DNA of 64,000 nucleotides, taken from Streptomyces rubellomurinus. Its GTDB lineage: Bacteria > Actinomycetota > Actinomycetes > Streptomycetales > Streptomycetaceae. Shown piece after piece: positions 60,182 to 64,000 of the stretch. Location of the stretch: the NCBI RefSeq assembly GCF_000961885.1, contig NZ_JZKH01000009.1, positions 69,185 to 133,184 of the forward strand, in the 5' to 3' direction. Numbering within the stretch: the first letter of the stretch is position 1; each line of letters starts with the position of its first letter. The notes beneath the pieces are model-generated. The model was not told the DNA's origin. It saw only the letters and a list, made by a program, of their open reading frames with translations, and did no database searches. A program made the translations under genes and the position numbers.

Positions 60182-61369
60182 TCAGGCGTCGAGGGTGATC
60201 GCGTTCTTCGCCCGCTCGACCGACTCCTCCGAGGCCGGGCCGCCCGGGTTCTCGGTGGCCAGCGCCTGGTTCAGCCGGACGAACGGGCGCAGCCGCTCCT
60301 CGTACGCCGCGAAGGCCGCGCGGTGGTCGCCGCCGCAGCCGGCGAGGGCGTCGGCGAGCACGTGCGCGCCGACCAGGGCGAGGCTGGTGCCCTGGCCGGA
60401 CAGCGGGGACGGGCAGGAGCCGGCGTCGCCGAGCAACGTGACTCGGCCTCGCGACCAGCGGTCGAGGTGGATCTGCGTCATCGGGAAGCAGGTGAGGTCC
60501 GGGGCGTCGGCCAGGGCCCGCAGCAGCCGCTCCCGCTCCCAGCGCAGCGCCGCCATCCGTTCGGCGACCAGGGCCCGATCGGCCTCGGGGCCGGACCGGG
60601 CGTGCGGCGTCGGGCCGTCCGGCAGGGGCCCGGCCGCGAAGCCGAAGCCGATCCGCAGCTCGGTGTTGCCGCGCGCCGGGTAGATGCCGAAGCCGATCCC
60701 GCCGTCGCGCAGCCACAGCTGCCAGTCCTCCAGGCCCAGGAAGTTCTCGGCGCTGAACAGGGCCAGGTGCAGGCCGAGGTGGGTGGCGAACCGCTCCTCG
60801 GGCCCGAAGGCGAGGCGGCGCACCGCCGAATGCAGGCCGTCCGCGCCGACCACCAGGTCGAAGCGGCGCGGGCCCGCCTGCCCGAACCGGGCGAGCACGC
60901 CGTCCTCGTCCTGGTCGAGCGCGGTGACGGCGTCGCCGAACACGAACTCGGCGCCCTCCTCGGCGGCCCGCCCGTGCAGGATGCGGACGAGGTCGTCGCG
61001 CAGCAGCTCGACGTCGTCGCCGTCCAGCCGCCCGGAGCTGTAGGTGCTGTCGGTGGAGCGGTGGACCTCCCGGCCCTCGCCGTCCAGTACGGACATGCCG
61101 CGCATCCGGGTGCGGTGCTCGCGGACCGGCCCCAGCACCCCGAGCCGGTCGACCACCTCCAGCGCGACGCCCCGGACGTCGACGGCCTGCCCGCCGTCGC
61201 GCAGCCCGGGCGCGCGCTCCACCACGGTGGGGGCGAAGCCGCGGCGTGCGAGCAGGGCGGCGAGTGCGCAGCCGGCTATGCCACCGCCGGAGATGAGCAC
61301 GGTCCTCGGCGCGGTCTTTGGCGCGGTCCTCGGCGCGGTCCTCGGCGCGGTCTTCGGTGAGGTCTTCAT
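60182..61369 (-). CDS. FAD-dependent aromatic monooxygenase family protein
   Basis: 395 residues. Group A flavoprotein: GGGIAGCALAALLARRGF (FAD GxGxxG), VVGADGLHSAVRR (DG motif) and GRVTLLGDAGSCPSPLSGQG (GD motif). The ATG at 61369 gives an N-terminal Lys/Thr/Ala/Pro/Arg repeat of about 20 residues from a 12-bp tandem repeat; GTG at 61301 would start right at the domain. Divergent from a GntR-TetR regulator with paired palindromes between them. Likely modifies an aromatic or polyketide-like substrate. Confidence 0.9.
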   Translation of the reverse strand: MKTSPKTAPRTAPRTAPKTAPRTVLISGGGIAGCALAALLARRGFAPTVVERAPGLRDGGQAVDVRGVALEVVDRLGVLGPVREHRTRMRGMSVLDGEGREVHRSTDSTYSSGRLDGDDVELLRDDLVRILHGRAAEEGAEFVFGDAVTALDQDEDGVLARFGQAGPRRFDLVVGADGLHSAVRRLAFGPEERFATHLGLHLALFSAENFLGLEDWQLWLRDGGIGFGIYPARGNTELRIGFGFAAGPLPDGPTPHARSGPEADRALVAERMAALRWERERLLRALADAPDLTCFPMTQIHLDRWSRGRVTLLGDAGSCPSPLSGQGTSLALVGAHVLADALAGCGGDHRAAFAAYEERLRPFVRLNQALATENPGGPASEESVERAKNAITLDA

Positions 61370-61426
61370 GGGGCGGCTCCCTCGCATCGGTGTGCGCCGG
61401 GCGGCGAGCTGCGGGCCGCCGGCGCC

Positions 61427-61459
61427 GTACGGTGTACGCGGCCTGAATGTACGGCGTAC
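61427..61459. promoter_or_regulatory. Paired palindromic operator
   Basis: GTACGGTGTAC (61427-61437) and GTACGGCGTAC (61449-61459), each a GTAC-N3-GTAC dyad, with starts 22 bp apart (two helix turns). They lie between the monooxygenase ATG and the GntR-TetR gene, and fit cooperative binding of a dimeric repressor. Two further direct repeats ACTAGGACAG at 61496 and 61544 lie closer to the regulator gene. Confidence 0.65.
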
Positions 61460-61604
61460 GCATGGGCCCGCCAACTGGGCTTTCGGCGCTACTGAACTAG
61501 GACAGGACGGGTGCGGCAGGGGAGCGTGGCTGGTAGCTTCTGCACTAGGACAGCCGTGGTCGGCCGCCGCGCTGAGACGGATCTCACACGAGGAGGGCCA
61601 CCGT

Positions 61605-62771
61605 ATGGCCGGGAAGCCCGAGCCCGCCCTGCCGCCGTACCGGCGGATCGCCGACGAGATCGGGCGGCGCATCGCCGAGGGCGCCCTCGCTCCCGGGGAG
61701 CGGGTGCCCTCGACCCGCCGGATCGCCCGCGAGTGGAACGTCGCGCTCGCGACGGCCACCAAGGTGCTCACCACCCTGCGGCTGGAGGGCCTGGTGGAGA
61801 CCCGGCCCCGGGTCGGCACCGTGGTCGCGGCTGCGGGCACCGCCCGCCGGCGCCCGGCCGAGCCGGGTCCGGTTCCGGTGTCGGTTCCGGCAGCGATGTC
61901 GTCGGCGTTTCCGGCGCCGGTGTCGTCGGCGGCCCGGATGCCCGGCGAGCAGGCGGCGGGCGAGGGTGGCGAGCTGACCCGGGAGCGGATCGTCCGGGCC
62001 GCGACGGAGATCGCCGACCGGGAGGGGCTCGCCGCGCTCTCCATGCGCAGCGTCGCGGCCCGGCTCGGCGTCGCCGCGATGTCCCCTTATCGACATGTGG
62101 CGGGCAAGGACGACCTCGTCCTGCTGATGGCGGACGCCGCCTTCGCGGAGGAGGCCTACCCGGCCGAACCGCCGGCCTCCTGGCGCGAGCGGCTGGAGAC
62201 CGGCGCGCACACCCTGTGGCGGATCCACCGGCGCCACCCGTGGCTCGCCCAGGTCGGCGTGCTCACCCGCCCGTTGATGCTGCCCGCGCTGATGGACCAC
62301 GCCGAGTGGGCGCTCGGCGCCCTGGACGGCCACGGCCTCGACCCCAGGACCGTCCTCGACCTGCACGTCCTGTTCTACAGCTACGTCCAGGGCATCGCCG
62401 TCCACCTCGAACGGGAGGCCCAGGCCGAGGCCCGCACCGGCCTGACCGAGGAGCAGTGGATGGACCGGCAGGGACCCGCCCTGGCCGGGATCGTCGGCGG
62501 CGGGCGCCACCCGGTGTTCGCCCGGGTCGTCGGCGAGCTCGGCAGCGACGGCTACGACCTCGACCTGGACGCGCTGTTCGCCTTCGGGCTGGGACCGCTG
62601 CTCGACGGCGTCGCCGCCATGATCGCGGCCGCCGCCGACCCGGCTCCGATGGCTGTGGATTCGACGGCCGGGGATTCGACGGCCGGGGGTTCGACGGCCG
62701 GGGGTTCGACGGCCGGGGGTTCGACCGCCGGGGCCGGGGTCGCCTTGCCTCCGGCCGGGGGTGCGGAGTAG
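61605..62771 (+). CDS. GntR-TetR double-domain transcriptional regulator
   Basis: 388 residues. A GntR winged helix (10-75) with IADEIGRRIAEGALAPGERV and STRRIAREWNVALATATKVL is followed by a Pro/Ala linker and a complete TetR helix-turn-helix (about 125-170) with LTRERIVRAATEIADREGLAALSMRSV and PYRHVAGKDDLVLLMAD. The rest is a TetR C-terminal ligand domain. Two DNA-binding domains in one chain is uncommon. The tail is an STAGG repeat. Ribosome site GAGGAGG before the ATG. Probably represses the divergent flavin monooxygenase. Confidence 0.9.
   Translation: MAGKPEPALPPYRRIADEIGRRIAEGALAPGERVPSTRRIAREWNVALATATKVLTTLRLEGLVETRPRVGTVVAAAGTARRRPAEPGPVPVSVPAAMSSAFPAPVSSAARMPGEQAAGEGGELTRERIVRAATEIADREGLAALSMRSVAARLGVAAMSPYRHVAGKDDLVLLMADAAFAEEAYPAEPPASWRERLETGAHTLWRIHRRHPWLAQVGVLTRPLMLPALMDHAEWALGALDGHGLDPRTVLDLHVLFYSYVQGIAVHLEREAQAEARTGLTEEQWMDRQGPALAGIVGGGRHPVFARVVGELGSDGYDLDLDALFAFGLGPLLDGVAAMIAAAADPAPMAVDSTAGDSTAGGSTAGGSTAGGSTAGAGVALPPAGGAE
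62658..62732 (+). repeat. 15-bp in-frame tandem repeat in the regulator gene
   Basis: Five copies of GRTTCGACGGCCGGG, the last with one change, coding for a DSTAG/GSTAG repeat at the end of the GntR-TetR protein. In-frame slippage array. Confidence 0.9.
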
Positions 62772-62780
62772 GAAGGCGAC

Positions 62781-63026
62781 ATGAGCGACGGCACCCCCAC
62801 GGACACCCCCGCGACCGGCGGCCCGGCCACCGACCCGGCGGTCTGCGACCTCGCCCCGGGCGGCGGCGCCGAGGCCGCGCTGCGGCACGATCCGGCGGCC
62901 ACCGGCCCGCGCGCCGACTGCGTGCTCTGCGGCGAGCCGACCGAACTGCCCGCCGACCGGCCCGGCAGCACGCTCTGCCCGGTCTGCGCCTGGCAGCAGG
63001 CACAGCGGATCGCCTGCTCGGGCTGA
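62781..63026 (+). CDS. Small zinc-ribbon-like protein
   Basis: 81 residues. The C-terminal half has CVLCGEPTELPADRPGSTLC and then PVCAW: two CxxC pairs that could bind one zinc ion. The N-terminal half is polar and disordered. 9 bp after the regulator stop with AGGAAGG before the ATG, so likely cotranscribed. Function unknown. Confidence 0.72.
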   Translation: MSDGTPTDTPATGGPATDPAVCDLAPGGGAEAALRHDPAATGPRADCVLCGEPTELPADRPGSTLCPVCAWQQAQRIACSG

Positions 63027-63084
63027 CCGGCCGCCCCCGCCGCCTCGCCCGTCAGCTCCCCGCCTCGCCCGTGCGCCTCCCCGG

Positions 63085-64000
63085 CTACGCGTCCTCCCGA
63101 CCGGCCAGCGCCAGGGTCGAGCCGTGCCGGCCCTTGCGGACCAGCAGCTGCGCCGGGATGCGGCTGCGCAGGTCGGCGACGTGGCTGACGATGCCCACCG
63201 CGCGGTCCCGCTCGCGCAGCCCGTCGAGGACGTCCATCACCTCCTCCAGGGACTGTTCGTCCAGCGTGCCGAAGCCCTCGTCGATGAACAGGGTGTCCAG
63301 CGGCATGCCGCCGGCCTCGTCGGTCACCACGTCGGCCAGGCCCAGGGCGAGCGACAGCGAGGCGAAGAAGCCCTCGCCGCCGGAGAGCGTCGCCGTGTCC
63401 CGCTCGGTGCCCGTCCAGGCGTCGACCACGCGCAGCGCCAGCCCCGAGCGCTTGTTGCCGGTGCCCCGGTCGTCACTGTGCACCAGGGTGTAGCGGCCGC
63501 CCGACATCCGGACCAGCCGGTCGCTGGCCGCCGCCGCGACCTGCTCCAGCCGCGCCGCCAGGACGTACGACTCCAGGCGCATCCGCAGCCGGTTCTCGGT
63601 GGACGTGCCGGCGGCCACCCCGGCCAGCCGGTTGATCCGCCCGAACCGCTCCAGCGCCGGGCCCAACTCGGCGGCCAACGCGGCCAGCTGACGCCCGATC
63701 ACGGCCAGCGCCGCGCACCGCTCGACCGCCGCCGCCCGCGCGGCGTGCGCCCGGCCGAGCCGGTCGGTGGCGGCGGCCAGCGCGGCCGCCGCGGCCGCCA
63801 GGTCCACCGGCGGACGGGCCGCGGCCTCGGCCAGCTCCGGCAGCGCCAGCTCCCGCCGCACCGCCGCGGACTCCGCGCGGTGCCGCTCCAGCCGCCCCGC
63901 CAGCCGCTCGCGCTCCTCGGCCGGCAGCAGCACCGCCAGCGCCGCCCGGGAGTCCGGGAAGCCGGCCGCCGCGGCGGCCCGGCCCAGCTCCTCCTCCGCC
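63085..64000 (-). CDS. sbcC: SbcC-type exonuclease subunit (3' part)
   Basis: C-terminal 304 residues of an SMC-like ATPase; the gene continues past the right edge. It has the descending coiled coil, RLESYVLAARLEQVAAAASDRLVRMSGGRYTL, signature TLSGGEGFFASLSLALGLADVV, Walker B TLFIDEGFGTLDE and D/H-loop VGIVSHVADLRSRI. These match SbcC/Rad50, the ATPase partner of SbcD nuclease that cleaves DNA hairpins and ends. sbcD should lie just outside on the far side. Confidence 0.93.
   Translation of the reverse strand, partial: AEEELGRAAAAAGFPDSRAALAVLLPAEERERLAGRLERHRAESAAVRRELALPELAEAAARPPVDLAAAAAALAAATDRLGRAHAARAAAVERCAALAVIGRQLAALAAELGPALERFGRINRLAGVAAGTSTENRLRMRLESYVLAARLEQVAAAASDRLVRMSGGRYTLVHSDDRGTGNKRSGLALRVVDAWTGTERDTATLSGGEGFFASLSLALGLADVVTDEAGGMPLDTLFIDEGFGTLDEQSLEEVMDVLDGLRERDRAVGIVSHVADLRSRIPAQLLVRKGRHGSTLALAGREDA

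Noticed and set aside
1..64000. tRNA, rRNA, riboswitch or attachment sites
   Set aside because: No cloverleaf, rRNA-like or known riboswitch core was recognised by eye; a covariance-model search was not possible here.

Overview
The window is very GC-rich (about 75%), with G/C-ending codons, frequent GTG and TTG starts, ATGA/GTGA gene overlaps, DmdR/IdeR-type iron boxes, a conservon-like cluster and many alanine/proline-rich tails. It reads as a chromosomal segment of a streptomycete (Streptomyces, Kitasatospora or a close relative). No rRNA, tRNA, phage or transposase gene was seen.

Layout: 1-2056 molybdate ABC transporter (modC partial, modB, modA). 2468-5064 an Rnl5-type RNA ligase and a cytochrome P450. 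5470-7826 a conservon-like cluster: an MHYT protein with a CvnA-like tail, a roadblock protein, then wrecked cvnC and cvnD remnants. 8037-13310 a hypothetical protein, a DctA C4-dicarboxylate carrier and a divergent CitA/DcuS-type two-component pair. 13528-30216 an iron-regulated siderophore region: diaminobutyrate aminotransferase and decarboxylase behind one iron box; a five-gene overlapping set in the exact order of vibrioferrin pvsABCDE (ATP-grasp, NIS synthetase, MFS exporter, NIS synthetase, LysA-fold decarboxylase); a binding lipoprotein, ATPase and two permeases; and a divergent FhuF-like reductase, with two more iron boxes. 30339-36280 a VOC protein, a hydrolase, a membrane Ser/Thr kinase with a ricin-like ectodomain and a secreted M4 protease. 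36273-42494 regulators and an F420/NADP-type oxidoreductase, then a MerR gene divergent from a flavin monooxygenase/hydrolase/SDR operon. 42545-44702 two decayed genes. 44775-47892 a MocR regulator, a LysE exporter and an APH-fold kinase. 47971-51214 a four-gene operon led by a 66-residue peptide of unknown role. 51369-63026 an SDR, an ABC exporter, an acyltransferase, an EF-hand protein, a TagF-like polymerase and small genes. 63085-64000 the 3' part of sbcC.

The most unusual structure is a family of five intergenic elements (near 5.1, 17.6, 25.0, 37.8 and 44.7 kb). Each is 13-17 consecutive degenerate 7-bp words of consensus CAGNNNA. The words run one way up to a conserved centre (GTTGAAAG-like), then continue as reverse complements in the same 7-bp register. 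Word order differs between copies but is mirrored between the two arms of a copy, giving perfect stems of about 14-22 bp. The elements are much more AT-rich than their surroundings and always sit just past a stop codon. In two copies they encode the last residues of a flanking gene. I do not recognise a named family.

The second main result is the vibrioferrin-type synthesis operon in an actinomycete, next to genes for 1,3-diaminopropane formation, which suggests a citrate siderophore whose building block may differ from ethanolamine. Gene calls rest on reading the sequence and on knowledge of protein families; no database search was run.
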